In this document: in pieces, positions 37,221 through 46,932 of the stretch
Position numbering within the stretch: position 1 is the stretch's first letter
Layout of the letters: the number at the start of each line of letters is the position of its first letter
NCBI GenBank assembly: GCA_017474455.1
Contig: JAFVHP010000011.1
Coordinates: 1-64,000 of the forward strand
Source of the DNA: Lachnospiraceae bacterium
Lineage (GTDB): Bacteria > Bacillota > Clostridia > Lachnospirales > Lachnospiraceae
Direction of reading: 5' to 3'
Length of the DNA stretch: 64,000 bases
Notes under the pieces: generated by a model
Database searches by the model: none
Told to the model about the DNA's origin: nothing
What the model saw: the letters and a program-made list of their open reading frames with translations, nothing else
Position numbers and translations under genes: made by a program

Positions 37221-38657
37221 ATGACAATTACAATATCGTCGATCCTGTTTACAGCATTCGTCTGCCTGGTCTTTTATAATATCCGTGAAACATTAAGGCT
37301 GCAGTTTCTGACTGCAGCCAGTATTATATATGTGTTCCTTTTGAGTGAGTATGCAGGATGGGTGCTCCTTATCACAGCTGTTTTTACGTGGGGCACCGGT
37401 CTTCTGATCAGCCGGCTTTTGGACAAAGGCAAAAGCAGGCCGGCAAGGATCACGGCAGTCTCGGGCATCATCATCAGTACAGCCGGTCTCATTGTTTTTA
37501 AATATATTCCGGCATTTACGGCAGAGCGTTTCGCAAACGATCATTTCCTGACGCATATCCTTATGCCGCTCGGCTTTTCATTCTACATTTTTCAGACTAT
37601 CAGTTATTTTGCCGGCCTTGGCAGCGGCAAGATCCCCGTGATCAGGAACTTTTTCCATCTGGTCCTGTATCTGTCCTGGTTTCCGCGTTTTGTCAGCGGC
37701 CCGATCGAAAGGCCGGGCAGGTTTATTTCGGAGTTGAGATCTTCCGTAACGGTACGGTTTGCGGAACCGGAGAGATGGACCAAAGTCATACACTATATCG
37801 TGACCGGATGCTTTATGAAAATGGTGATCGCGGACAGGCTCGGCATATTTGTGGATATAATATTTGAAAAATGTGACGGCTTTGCGGCTCCGGTACTTCT
37901 GCTGGGGATCCTGTTTTATGCGTTTCAGATATATTTCGATTTTGCCGGGTATTCTTATGTCGCTGCCGGAGTTTCACAGGCTTTTGGGATCACGCTGACT
38001 GATAATTTCAAAATGCCGTATTTTTCTGCCAATATAACGGAATTCTGGAGAAGATGGCATATCTCCTTAAGCAGTTGGCTGCGGGATCATGTCTATATCC
38101 CGCTTGGAGGCAACCGGCACGGAGAAGCCAGAAAGATACTGAACACGATGATCGTGTTCCTGATCTGCGGAGCATGGCACGGTAGCGGGCCGGGGTTCAT
38201 CATATGGGGGCTGCTGCATGGTGTGTATACCGCTGCTGACACTGTTCTGAGAGATAAAGGCGCAAAGTTCATCCGCGAGGGGGCAGCCGGACGACTGCTT
38301 ACGTTCATAGGTGTATGTTTTGCATGGGTCTTCTTCCGCGCTCCTTCACCGGACAGGGCAATTCTGTACTTCAGAACGATATTTAAAGCGGGGCTGAGAT
38401 TTCATTCCCTGGAAGCGGAACTGGCAGTCCTGGGCCTGGACAGATATGAGATGCTGATCATTATTTTTTCCGTATGCGGAATACTGCTGCTGGAATATGC
38501 AGCGTACAGGCGTGATATCCTGGTTCCGAAACTGACGGCAGGTTTGAATGCGTTTCCCAGGTATCTTCTGATATTCGTGCTGATATTTTTTATTATCATA
38601 TTCGGCATGTACGGACCGGCTTTTGACAGCAGCAAGATGATCTATATGCAGTTTTAG
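37221..38657 (+). CDS. MBOAT-family O-acyltransferase (AlgI/DltB-like)
   Basis: 478 residues with about ten or more hydrophobic segments. MBOAT landmarks: PLGFSFYIFQTISYF (about 114), NITEFWRRWHISLSSWLRDHVYIPLGGNR (about 273-301, split here only for reference) and the catalytic His in GAWHGSGPGFIIWGLLHG (about 315). Such proteins pass acyl groups, usually acetate, across the membrane to polysaccharides or teichoic acids. It is 14 bases upstream of an SGNH-like partner, and a paralogous pair lies inverted downstream. It ends at MQF with TAG; the paralog ends at MQF too, with TGA. Confidence 0.93.
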   Translation: MTITISSILFTAFVCLVFYNIRETLRLQFLTAASIIYVFLLSEYAGWVLLITAVFTWGTGLLISRLLDKGKSRPARITAVSGIIISTAGLIVFKYIPAFTAERFANDHFLTHILMPLGFSFYIFQTISYFAGLGSGKIPVIRNFFHLVLYLSWFPRFVSGPIERPGRFISELRSSVTVRFAEPERWTKVIHYIVTGCFMKMVIADRLGIFVDIIFEKCDGFAAPVLLLGILFYAFQIYFDFAGYSYVAAGVSQAFGITLTDNFKMPYFSANITEFWRRWHISLSSWLRDHVYIPLGGNRHGEARKILNTMIVFLICGAWHGSGPGFIIWGLLHGVYTAADTVLRDKGAKFIREGAAGRLLTFIGVCFAWVFFRAPSPDRAILYFRTIFKAGLRFHSLEAELAVLGLDRYEMLIIIFSVCGILLLEYAAYRRDILVPKLTAGLNAFPRYLLIFVLIFFIIIFGMYGPAFDSSKMIYMQF

Positions 38658-38671
38658 GGCAGGGTATCAAG

Positions 38672-39760
38672 ATGAAGATCATCCGGATGATAAAGAAAAA
38701 ATGGCTTATCCTGCTGTTTATCATAACGTTTGTAATTCTGTATACCGGCTGTGACAGGGTCTTAAGCATCAAATCAGCGCACGGGATCCGGCAGGCCAGG
38801 GATATGTATGCCCAGCCGGAGGATACGATAGATGTGGTGTTTATGGGTTCGAGCCATATACACTGCGATGTGAATACGGCGCTGCTGTGGGAGGATTACG
38901 GCATCGCTGCCTATGATTACAGTGCGGCGGAACAGCCCTTATGGACGACATATTATTATTTGAAGGAGATATGCAAGTACCAGGACCCGAAACTGGTCGT
39001 TCTTGATCTGTATTCTCCGGCCAGATTCAAAGCGGATTACCAGTATGACTGGCTTTCGGATAATCTCAACGGTGTGCGCTTTTCACTGAACAAGCTGCAG
39101 ATGATCGCCGCCAGCTGCGAGCCTGAACGGGTCTGGGATTTCTTTCCTTCGATCGCAACGTATCACCTGCGTTTCAAAGAACTTACGAAAGAAGACTGGG
39201 AATACCTGTTTATGAGCCGCAGGGACAGGGCTGCCTTTAAGGGATATACTCCGTATTATGTTGTCAGGGCACAGGAAGAACCCGAGATCCTGGAGACCAT
39301 GAGCGGCGGGATAACGGTCAAATCTGAAATATATCTGCAGCGGATCATTGAATATACTAAAGAAAACGGAATCGATCTGTTCCTGATGGTGTCCCCTTAT
39401 ATTACAAAGGATGAGGATGAGCTGGTCTATAACAGAGTGCATGAGATCGCTGACCGTTACGGACTTCAGTTCAACAGTACAAATTATTACTATAATGCGA
39501 TGGATCTGCAGTTCGAAACGGATTTTAATGATGAATCCCATCTGAATTATCTCGGAAGCTGCAAGTTTTCGGATTATCTTGGAAAAGAACTGAAGGCCAT
39601 GTATGACCTGCCGGACAGGCGTGGTGATAAAAGATGGGAATCCTGGGACCGGCATGTGGAGCAGATCGATCAGGAAGTAATTGAAACTGTGGCAGAGCAG
39701 CAGGCTATCTGGGAACGGATCAGCGGGAGCGGAAGCAGCGGTGAAGAAAGCGGGCAATAA
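38672..39760 (+). CDS. Membrane-anchored SGNH-like acyltransferase partner
   Basis: 362 residues with an N-terminal membrane segment (about 10-28). The outer domain has the block I nucleophile context GSSHIHCDVNTAL (about 51) and a C-terminal DESHLNYLGSCKF (about 290) carrying the Asp/His pair of SGNH hydrolases, as in AlgJ/DltD/DHHW-type partners of MBOAT proteins. It probably completes transfer of the acyl group to an extracellular glycan or polymer. It pairs with the MBOAT gene 14 bases upstream and is a clear paralog of the gene at 39936-40976. Confidence 0.88.
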   Translation: MKIIRMIKKKWLILLFIITFVILYTGCDRVLSIKSAHGIRQARDMYAQPEDTIDVVFMGSSHIHCDVNTALLWEDYGIAAYDYSAAEQPLWTTYYYLKEICKYQDPKLVVLDLYSPARFKADYQYDWLSDNLNGVRFSLNKLQMIAASCEPERVWDFFPSIATYHLRFKELTKEDWEYLFMSRRDRAAFKGYTPYYVVRAQEEPEILETMSGGITVKSEIYLQRIIEYTKENGIDLFLMVSPYITKDEDELVYNRVHEIADRYGLQFNSTNYYYNAMDLQFETDFNDESHLNYLGSCKFSDYLGKELKAMYDLPDRRGDKRWESWDRHVEQIDQEVIETVAEQQAIWERISGSGSSGEESGQ

Positions 39761-39799
39761 TGCGCTGATGTTTTTGAGAGCGGAATATCAGAGACTAAA

Positions 39800-39834
39800 A
39801 AAACGGCCGTAGGGATCATCCTTACGGCCGTTTT
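39800..39834. terminator. Bidirectional intrinsic terminator
   Basis: AAAACGGCCGTA (39800-39811) pairs with TACGGCCGTTTT (39823-39834). It separates the two converging MBOAT/SGNH units and works on both strands. Confidence 0.85.
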
Positions 39835-39853
39835 GTACAGATCAGTATTCTGC

Positions 39854-39935
39854 TTATTTTCTTTTCTTTGCGCCGGCGCTCTTTCTGAGTTCCGCGTCCA
39901 GTTCCTTGAAAACGCTCTTGGGACTGACCTCGTCT
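39854..39935 (-). pseudogene. Out-of-frame C-terminal tail after SGNH gene
   Basis: Just past the TGA of the minus-strand SGNH gene, the plus-one frame reads DPEDEVSPKSVFKELDAE and then a Lys/Arg-rich end (KKRK), closing with TAA at 39854-39856. It looks coding, has no start of its own, and could be a C-terminal extension cut off by a frameshift. The plus-strand paralog lacks such a tail. Confidence 0.3.
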
Positions 39936-40976
39936 TCAGGATCCAGCCGCTTCCTGCATCTGCCGGATGATCTCTTCTATATAGGCGTTAAATTCCTTTA
40001 CATGCCGGTCCCATGACTCCCAGCCCTCCTGGCCGCGCCTGTCGGGTATGTCATATCTGCTCTTAAGCAGATTGCCGAGATAGGCTGTAAATTTGCAGCT
40101 GCCCATATAGTTCAGGTGGGAATAATCGCAGAAATCCGTTTCGTAGTTCAGCCCCATTTCATCCGCCGCCATATTGGCATCCAGGAACAGCAGGGCGTTT
40201 TCATCCGCTATCTCCCTGATCCGGTTGTATACCATGACCTGCTCCTCATTCATGATATAAGGCGTTACCAGAAAGTTGAGCTCTATACCGTTTTCTTCGC
40301 AGTATTCCATGATCTTTCGCAGATATTCTTCTGATTTGGCACTGAGGCCGCCGCTTTCGCTCACCTGGATATCCGGCCTTGTCTGGGACCCGACTTCGAA
40401 AAAAGGCGTATAGCCTTTGTAGGAAGCCCGCTCATCCACAGACATGTTAAGAAAGGCAAGATCTTCATCTGTCAGCTCCTTATACCGGTCGTGGTAGGTC
40501 ACCATGGAAGGAAAGAAATCCTTGATGCGGCCCGGTTCGCAGCTGGCGAGGATCATGCGGACCTTGTTCGGGGAAAAGCGTACGCCGTCCAGGTTCTCCA
40601 GCAGGAAGTTGTACTGATAGTCTTCGGAGAATCTCGCCGGGGCGAAGACATCCAGGACGACCAGCTTCGGGTGCTGTGTCTTGCACAGTTCCTGCAGATA
40701 ATAATAGGTGATCCAGAGAGGCTGTTCGGCGGCACTGTAGTCGTAGGAAGCCATTCCCAGGCCTTCATAGAGCAGGGCGGTATTGACGTTGCAGTGGATA
40801 TGGCTGGTGCCCAGAAAAGCTACGTCGATCGTGTTTTCCGGCTGGGCATAGATCTCCCTGGCCTGCCGGATGCCCTTTTCCGTCTTAAGACAGAGCAGTC
40901 TGTCAGCGGTAATGTAAGTCAGGATGAACAGGATCACAAAAGCGGCAATGATGAGCGCTTTACCGAGTTTTTTCAT
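39936..40976 (-). CDS. Membrane-anchored SGNH-like acyltransferase partner (paralog)
   Basis: 346 residues with a membrane segment at about 7-24. It keeps the same landmarks as the plus-strand paralog: GTSHIHCNVNTALL (about 56), YDYSAAEQPLW (about 80) and DYSHLNYMGSCKF (about 293). GGAGGAAATGA precedes the ATG. The gene lies 31 bases downstream of a second MBOAT gene. See the tail entry for a possible frameshift at its end. Confidence 0.88.
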   Translation of the reverse strand: MKKLGKALIIAAFVILFILTYITADRLLCLKTEKGIRQAREIYAQPENTIDVAFLGTSHIHCNVNTALLYEGLGMASYDYSAAEQPLWITYYYLQELCKTQHPKLVVLDVFAPARFSEDYQYNFLLENLDGVRFSPNKVRMILASCEPGRIKDFFPSMVTYHDRYKELTDEDLAFLNMSVDERASYKGYTPFFEVGSQTRPDIQVSESGGLSAKSEEYLRKIMEYCEENGIELNFLVTPYIMNEEQVMVYNRIREIADENALLFLDANMAADEMGLNYETDFCDYSHLNYMGSCKFTAYLGNLLKSRYDIPDRRGQEGWESWDRHVKEFNAYIEEIIRQMQEAAGS

Positions 40977-41007
40977 TCATTTCCTCCGGATACGCGGTCC
41001 TATACGG

Positions 41008-42456
41008 TCAGAACTGCATATAGATAAGGCGGCCGCCTGTATAGGCGGTGCCGTAGATACCGAGTATGATCAGGCCTGTCAGCAGCAGGTAGACGGCCAG
41101 GCATTTGACTGTAAGCGGCGCTTTGCTCAATAGCTGCGGGAAGCTTCTGTCCTTTATGAAAGCCGGGATATCGCACGCAAGCAGCAGGAGCACAAGGCCG
41201 GCCATAACGGAATATTCCACCTGATTGATCCCCAGTGCTTCCATTTCATAGGGAAAACTGTGCCAGCGGGGGCCTGCCGTGAACAGGTAATACAAAAGCT
41301 GCGACGAGCCCTGCAGCGTCCCGCAGCGGAAAAAGATCCAGGCAAAACTGACAGCGATAAAAGTCAGGATCCTTCCGGCAATGCCGTTTCTTAAGAACTG
41401 CAGCCATTTCGCCGGACAGGTACGGATGAGATAGTCGAGGGCGGAATATACTCCGTGCAGGATGCCCCAGATCAGAAAGCCTGCGCCTGCGCCGTGCCAG
41501 AGCCCGCATACGATGAATACGATCATGGTGTTGAGTATTCTCCGGGCTGTCCCCTTTCTGTTCCCGCCAAGGGGGATATACAGATAGTCCCGCAGCCAGG
41601 TGCTGAGCGAGATATGCCACCGGCGCCAGAAATCATTGATGTTCGAAGAAAGGTAAGGCGTCCTGAAGTTCTCGCTGAGCCGGATGCCGAACAGAAGCGA
41701 GAAGCCGACGGCAGCGGCCGAATACCCGGCAAAATCGCAGTAGATCTGCAGGGTGTACATCAGTATTCCCAGAAGTATCCAGGCGCTGCTGAACGCCTGG
41801 GGAGATTCGAAGATCGTATCCGCGTACATTCCGAACCGGTCTGCGATCACGATCTTTAGAAATACCCCGTAAAGGATACCGAACAGGGCTTCCGTGTAGT
41901 ACGTCTCCTGCTTATGGCCGGCCGCGGATATTTCACGGAGCTGCCCTATGAAAGCATCCGGCTTTTCAATAGGGCCGCTGATGAATTTGGGGAACCATGA
42001 AAGATACAGTACAAATTCCATAAAACGCGGCTGCCCGATGCTCCCGCGTACCATTTCCGCCAGGTAACTGACGGCCTGGAAAAGATAGAACGAGAATCCC
42101 AGCGGTACGAAAAGCTTTGTGATCAGAGGGTCTGTAGTCCCCTCCGCCCGCATTCCGGCAAAGAACGGCAGGAATTTAAGCGCGGCAAGGATCAGGAGGG
42201 AAAAAGCGATGCACACGGCGGCGGCTGTCTTTGCTTTTTTATCCGCCCCGTGTTCCTTAAGGCTTGTGACAGCTCTTCCGGTCAGATAAAAAACAGGGAT
42301 CGTCACGATAAGGAAGATAAACGCTGTCCGGTCCAGGACATATACATACAGGAGGCTTGCCGCGCACAGGAAGGGGATACGGATCCTGCGGGGCAGAATG
42401 TGGAACAGTATGAAAGCGGCCGCGGCATATCCGGCCGAAAACAGAGTAAGTGTCAT
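41008..42456 (-). CDS. MBOAT-family O-acyltransferase (paralog)
   Basis: 482 residues, polytopic. PLGFSFYLFQAVSYLAE (about 112), NINDFWRRWHISLSTWLRDY (about 272) and the catalytic His in GLWHGAGAGFLIWGILHG (about 313) mark it as MBOAT and as a paralog of 37221-38657, with the same C-terminal YMQF. It is transcribed towards its paralog. A TATAAT (complement of 42496-42501) lies about 40 bases before the start as a possible -10. Confidence 0.93.
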   Translation of the reverse strand: MTLTLFSAGYAAAAFILFHILPRRIRIPFLCAASLLYVYVLDRTAFIFLIVTIPVFYLTGRAVTSLKEHGADKKAKTAAAVCIAFSLLILAALKFLPFFAGMRAEGTTDPLITKLFVPLGFSFYLFQAVSYLAEMVRGSIGQPRFMEFVLYLSWFPKFISGPIEKPDAFIGQLREISAAGHKQETYYTEALFGILYGVFLKIVIADRFGMYADTIFESPQAFSSAWILLGILMYTLQIYCDFAGYSAAAVGFSLLFGIRLSENFRTPYLSSNINDFWRRWHISLSTWLRDYLYIPLGGNRKGTARRILNTMIVFIVCGLWHGAGAGFLIWGILHGVYSALDYLIRTCPAKWLQFLRNGIAGRILTFIAVSFAWIFFRCGTLQGSSQLLYYLFTAGPRWHSFPYEMEALGINQVEYSVMAGLVLLLLACDIPAFIKDRSFPQLLSKAPLTVKCLAVYLLLTGLIILGIYGTAYTGGRLIYMQF

Positions 42457-42550
42457 TGAATTTCCTTAATTGAACCCGTTGGCGCTGCATCTATGATTAT
42501 AAAGTAACGTCAGTAAAAATAATAATAAGACGTCTGATTAAAAGTATACA

Positions 42551-42577
42551 AAATCAAGCCCGATCCGGCTTGATTTT
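42551..42577. terminator. Intrinsic terminator
   Basis: AAATCAAGCC pairs with GGCTTGATTT, symmetric with T/A runs, between the divergent MBOAT and ppdK genes. If ppdK is transcribed from the TTGAAC/TATGAT pair at 42470-42497, this would lie in its leader. Confidence 0.7.
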
Positions 42578-42644
42578 TAGCACATTTCCACTATTTCATT
42601 GACTTAAGCGGCCCGGGAAAGTAAGATGGTTGTGGGAGTTTTAT

Positions 42645-42668
42645 GCCCGCTTTTTTATAGAAGCGGGC
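42645..42668 (+). other. Leader hairpin before ppdK
   Basis: GCCCGCTT (42645-42652) pairs with AAGCGGGC (42661-42668) around a T-rich loop, ending 22 bases before the ppdK ribosome site. Its role is not known. Confidence 0.4.
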
Positions 42669-42700
42669 GGGGAGTGAACAATTATTTAAAAGGAGAGATC

Positions 42701-45334
42701 ATGGCAAAGAAATGGACTTATCTATTCAGTGAAGGCAATGCCAACATGCGTGAGCTCCTGGGCGGCAAAGGTGCCAACCTTGCAGAGATGACCAATATCG
42801 GTCTTCCCGTGCCTCAGGGATTTACGATCAGCACGGAGGCCTGCACACAGTACTTTGAAGACGGACAGAAGATCAATGACGAGATCAAAGCCCAGATCGA
42901 CGAGTACGTGATAAAGATGGAAGAAATGACCGGCAAAAAGTTCGGCGATAAGGAGAATCCGCTGCTTGTTTCCGTCCGTTCGGGCGCGAGGGCTTCCATG
43001 CCCGGCATGATGGATACGATCCTTAACCTCGGGCTGAACGAAGAGGTCGTTGAAGTACTTGCCAAAAAGACAGGCAACCCCCGCTGGGCCTGGGACTGCT
43101 ACCGCAGGTTCATTCAGATGTATTCCGACGTCGTTATGGAAGTCGGCAAGAAGTATTTCGAGGAACTGATCGACCAGATGAAACGGGAAAGAGGCGTTAA
43201 GCTTGACGTAGAGCTTACAGCCGAAGATCTCAAGGCGCTTGCCGGACAGTTCAAGGAAGAGTATAAGGAAAAGATCGGGAAGGAATTCCCTTCCGATGCG
43301 AAGGAACAGCTTATGGGCGCTATCCAGGCTGTCTTCCGTTCTTGGGATAACCCTCGTGCGAACGTATACCGCCGCGATAACGATATCCCTTATTCCTGGG
43401 GGACAGCAGTCAACGTCCAGTCAATGGTCTTCGGCAACATGGGCGACAACTGCGGGACCGGCGTTGCGTTCACAAGAGATCCTGCGACCGGCGAAAAGGG
43501 CCTGTTCGGTGAATTTTTGACCAATGCACAGGGCGAAGACGTCGTTGCCGGTGTCCGTACACCCATGCACATCACCGAAATGGAACAGAAATTCCCCGAG
43601 GCTTTCGAGCAGTTCAAGGATGTGTGCCGTATCCTCGAAGAGCACTATCGCGATATGCAGGATATGGAATTCACGGTTGAAAACGGAAAGCTTTACATGC
43701 TGCAGACCAGGAGCGGCAAGCGTACCGCGAAAGCGGCTATCAAGATCGCCTGCGATCTCGTCGATGAAGGCATGAGAACAGAAGAGGAAGCGGTAGCCAT
43801 GGTCGATCCCAGGAACCTGGATACGCTTCTTCATCCCCAGTTCGACCAGGAAGCGTTAAAGACCATCGAGCCGATCGGCAAGGGCCTCGGAGCATCACCC
43901 GGCGCCGCCTGCGGCAAGATCGTATTCACCGCTGATGATGCGGCTGAATGGGCGGAGAGAGGCGAAAAGGTCATCCTTGTCCGTCTGGAGACATCCCCCG
44001 AAGATATCACCGGCATGAAGTCGGCGGAAGGCGTCCTCACAGTCAGAGGCGGTATGACGAGCCATGCGGCGGTCGTTGCCAGAGGCATGGGCGAATGCTG
44101 CGTATCCGGCTGCGGCGACATCAATATGGACGAAGCGAACAAGACATTTACGCTCGGCGGAAAGCAGTTCTTTGAAGGCGATTACCTTTCCATCGACGGA
44201 AGCACCGGCAATATCTACGACGGTATCGTTCCTACGGCGGAAGCAAAGATCACCGGAGAGTTCGACAGGATCATGAACTGGGCCGACAAGTACCGCAGAC
44301 TGAGAGTCAGGACAAATGCCGATACACCTGGTGATGCTAAGAGAGCACGTGAACTTGGTGCCGAAGGTATCGGCCTGTGCCGTACAGAGCACATGTTCTT
44401 TGAAGAAAAGAGGATCGGCGCGTTCCGTGAAATGATCATTTCCGAGACAGCTGAAGAGAGAGAAGCTGCCCTGAAGAAGATCCTTCCTTTCCAGCAGGCT
44501 GACTTTGAAGAAATGTTCGAGGCTATGGAAGGCAACCCTGTAACGATCCGTTTCCTGGATCCGCCGCTGCACGAGTTCCTGCCTACCGAAGAAGTTGAGA
44601 TAGCAAGGCTCGCAACAGCAAAGGGCAAGAGCGTGGAAGAAGTTACCGCGATCATCAATTCCCTGCATGAGTTCAACCCTATGATGGGTCACCGCGGACT
44701 CAGGCTCCTGATCACCTTCCCCGAGATCGCAAAGATGCAGACCAGGGCCGTCATCCGTGCGGCTATCAAGGTCCAGGGAAGACATCCCGACTGGAATGTG
44801 AAGCCGGAGATCATGATCCCGCTGGCCAGCAGCTGGAGAGAACTTCAGTTCGTCAAGAGGATCGTTGTAACAACGGCGGATGAAGAGATCGCCGATTCCG
44901 GCATCGATCTCAAATATGAAGTCGGTACCATGATCGAAACACCGCGTGCCTGCGTCAGGGCACACAGGATCGCTGAAGACGCTGATTTCTTCTGCTTCGG
45001 TACGAACGACCTTACACAGATGACATACGGCTTCTCAAGGGATGACTCCAATAAGTTCCTGAGCGCGTATTACAACAAGAAGATCTTCGAGAACGATCCT
45101 TTCGTAAAGCTGGACCAGAAGGGTGTCGGCAAGCTTATGGAAATGGCGATCAGCCTTGGCAAGCCCGTCAATCCGAATCTCCACATCGGTATCTGCGGCG
45201 AGCACGGCGGTGATCCCGTCACTGTAGAGTACTGCGATAAGATCGGCCTTGACTATGTTTCCTGCTCACCTTTCCGTGTCCCGATCGCGCGTCTTGCTGC
45301 TGCGCAGGCTGCGATCAAGAACAAGGAAGCGTAA
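42701..45334 (+). CDS. ppdK: Pyruvate, phosphate dikinase
   Basis: 877 residues from ATG at 42701 (AAAAGGAGAG upstream), the normal length. It interconverts pyruvate, ATP and phosphate with phosphoenolpyruvate, AMP and pyrophosphate. The N-terminal ATP-grasp part begins GGKGANLAEMTNIGLPVP; the swivelling phospho-His domain has GGMTSHAAVVARGMG (catalytic His at about 455) and the C-terminal barrel ends with the active-site Cys in ICGEHGGDP (about 832). In anaerobes with pyrophosphate-linked glycolysis it often runs towards pyruvate and ATP. Monocistronic, ended by a hairpin at 45366. Confidence 0.97.
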   Translation: MAKKWTYLFSEGNANMRELLGGKGANLAEMTNIGLPVPQGFTISTEACTQYFEDGQKINDEIKAQIDEYVIKMEEMTGKKFGDKENPLLVSVRSGARASMPGMMDTILNLGLNEEVVEVLAKKTGNPRWAWDCYRRFIQMYSDVVMEVGKKYFEELIDQMKRERGVKLDVELTAEDLKALAGQFKEEYKEKIGKEFPSDAKEQLMGAIQAVFRSWDNPRANVYRRDNDIPYSWGTAVNVQSMVFGNMGDNCGTGVAFTRDPATGEKGLFGEFLTNAQGEDVVAGVRTPMHITEMEQKFPEAFEQFKDVCRILEEHYRDMQDMEFTVENGKLYMLQTRSGKRTAKAAIKIACDLVDEGMRTEEEAVAMVDPRNLDTLLHPQFDQEALKTIEPIGKGLGASPGAACGKIVFTADDAAEWAERGEKVILVRLETSPEDITGMKSAEGVLTVRGGMTSHAAVVARGMGECCVSGCGDINMDEANKTFTLGGKQFFEGDYLSIDGSTGNIYDGIVPTAEAKITGEFDRIMNWADKYRRLRVRTNADTPGDAKRARELGAEGIGLCRTEHMFFEEKRIGAFREMIISETAEEREAALKKILPFQQADFEEMFEAMEGNPVTIRFLDPPLHEFLPTEEVEIARLATAKGKSVEEVTAIINSLHEFNPMMGHRGLRLLITFPEIAKMQTRAVIRAAIKVQGRHPDWNVKPEIMIPLASSWRELQFVKRIVVTTADEEIADSGIDLKYEVGTMIETPRACVRAHRIAEDADFFCFGTNDLTQMTYGFSRDDSNKFLSAYYNKKIFENDPFVKLDQKGVGKLMEMAISLGKPVNPNLHIGICGEHGGDPVTVEYCDKIGLDYVSCSPFRVPIARLAAAQAAIKNKEA

Positions 45335-45365
45335 GACAGTCGTTTACAGTAAGTAACGGATATTC

Positions 45366-45398
45366 AGAGGGACTGCGGCGGTATGCTGCAGTCCCTCT
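45366..45398 (+). terminator. Hairpin terminator after ppdK
   Basis: AGAGGGACTGC pairs with GCAGTCCCTCT. The T run is weak. The GGGACTGC/GCAGTCCC core is the same as in the terminator at 20949. Confidence 0.65.
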
Positions 45399-45441
45399 GC
45401 TGTTGCCAGCAGACCGGATAAATTAATAAAACGTCTCCTGA

Positions 45442-45470
45442 TTGAATTCCGGACCGGCGGCTTATATAAT
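45442..45470 (+). promoter_or_regulatory. Promoter of the MATE-AraC unit
   Basis: TTGAAT (45442-45447), a 17-base spacer and a consensus TATAAT (45465-45470), 55 bases before the MATE start. Confidence 0.7.
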
Positions 45471-45525
45471 TAATAACACATCTTATTATGATATTTCGAA
45501 ACATCATAACCAACGGAGGTATAAA

Positions 45526-46932
45526 ATGGCAGAAGCTGTATCGGGAGAAAAGAGAAATAAAAGCGCGCAGATCGACCTGACACAGGGAGACGTCAAGAGC
45601 GGCTTTTTCAAATTCATGTGGCCGATCATCCTCGGCAACATTTTCACGCAGATCTATAACATGGTCGACTCCATCGTCGTCGGCCAGTTTGTCGGCGGGA
45701 AAGCGCTGGCGGCTGTCGGCGCCTGCTTCTCGCTGACCCTGATGATCTATGCATTCTGCATTGCGGTGGGTTCCGGTGCGACTGTTGTCATATCGCAGAA
45801 GTTCGGCGCGCATGATAAGGAAGGAGTGAACAAGACGGCAAATACCGCCCTTGTCCTGGCCCTGATCGTGGGTGCCATCCTGACAGTGGTCTTCCTGATC
45901 CTGGCAAAACCCCTGCTTATGCTTCTGCGCACACCTGCAAATATATTTGATGATGCGCTGACTTATTTCACGATCATTATCATAGCGACGATCGGCCATC
46001 TGTATTATCAGATGGGCAGTTCCATCCTGAGAGGCCTGGGAGACTCCGTATGGCCCCTCGGCCTTCTGATCTTCTGCAGTGTATTCAATATCTTCGGTGA
46101 TATCGTCCTGGTCGCCGGACTCAAAATGGGTGTTGCCGGTGCTGCGTGGGCTACTCTGATCGCGCAGCTGATATCCGGTATCGCGGTCGTGATCAGGCTG
46201 TGCGGTAAGAAATACGGTATCACGGTGAATCTTAAGACCCTGCGTGTAGATGGGAAAACAGCGGCGACGATGCTGCGGATCGGCATCCCTGCCGGACTCC
46301 AGCAGTTTGTCATGTCTGCGGGCTCATCAGTTATACAGAGCTTTACCAACAGCTTCGGCAGCGACGTTGTCGCGGCCCAGAGTACGGTCATCAAGATCGA
46401 CGGTTTCATCATGCTGCCCATGATGGCGATCAGTACGGCCAGCCAGACTTTTGTCGGCCAGAATATCGGAGCCGGTAAAATGGACCGTGTAAAGGAAGGG
46501 TCAAGATTCTCCATCTCCCTGACGATCATCATTTCGCTGGCCCTCGGCATTCTTCTGATGATCATCGCGCCGTACGCAGTCAGGCTCTTTACTTCGGAAG
46601 AAGCGATCATTTATATCGGGACTGTCGGACTAAGGACACTTGGCCTGTTCTATGCATTTATGGGGGTGTCCCAGACCCTTACCGGTATCGTCAGGGGCGC
46701 AGGCGCTTCCACGATGCCGATGCTGGCTTCTTTGATCAATATCTGCTTAAGGATCCTACTGGCCTATCTGTTCGCGATCAAAGGCGTGATCAATATCAAC
46801 AACGAACTCTACCGCGGACTCTGGATCGCCATGATCATATGCAACTGCATCAACATGATCATCATGCTTGTATACTACTTTAAAGGCAACTGGCGCAGCG
46901 CGTCGAAAAAGATCGTCCAGAATCAGTCATGA
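45526..46932 (+). CDS. MATE-family efflux transporter
   Basis: 468 residues with about 12 hydrophobic segments from ATG at 45526 (CGGAGGT upstream). It opens with MWPIILGNIFTQIYNMVDSIVVGQFVGGKALAAVG after a 26-residue polar start (pattern spread over residues 27-60), typical of the MATE fold; the second half repeats it (GIPAGLQQFVMSAGSSVIQ, about 262). MATE proteins use sodium or proton gradients to move drugs or metabolites out. It overlaps the AraC-type gene by four bases and may move the compound that regulator senses. Confidence 0.93.
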   Translation: MAEAVSGEKRNKSAQIDLTQGDVKSGFFKFMWPIILGNIFTQIYNMVDSIVVGQFVGGKALAAVGACFSLTLMIYAFCIAVGSGATVVISQKFGAHDKEGVNKTANTALVLALIVGAILTVVFLILAKPLLMLLRTPANIFDDALTYFTIIIIATIGHLYYQMGSSILRGLGDSVWPLGLLIFCSVFNIFGDIVLVAGLKMGVAGAAWATLIAQLISGIAVVIRLCGKKYGITVNLKTLRVDGKTAATMLRIGIPAGLQQFVMSAGSSVIQSFTNSFGSDVVAAQSTVIKIDGFIMLPMMAISTASQTFVGQNIGAGKMDRVKEGSRFSISLTIIISLALGILLMIIAPYAVRLFTSEEAIIYIGTVGLRTLGLFYAFMGVSQTLTGIVRGAGASTMPMLASLINICLRILLAYLFAIKGVININNELYRGLWIAMIICNCINMIIMLVYYFKGNWRSASKKIVQNQS

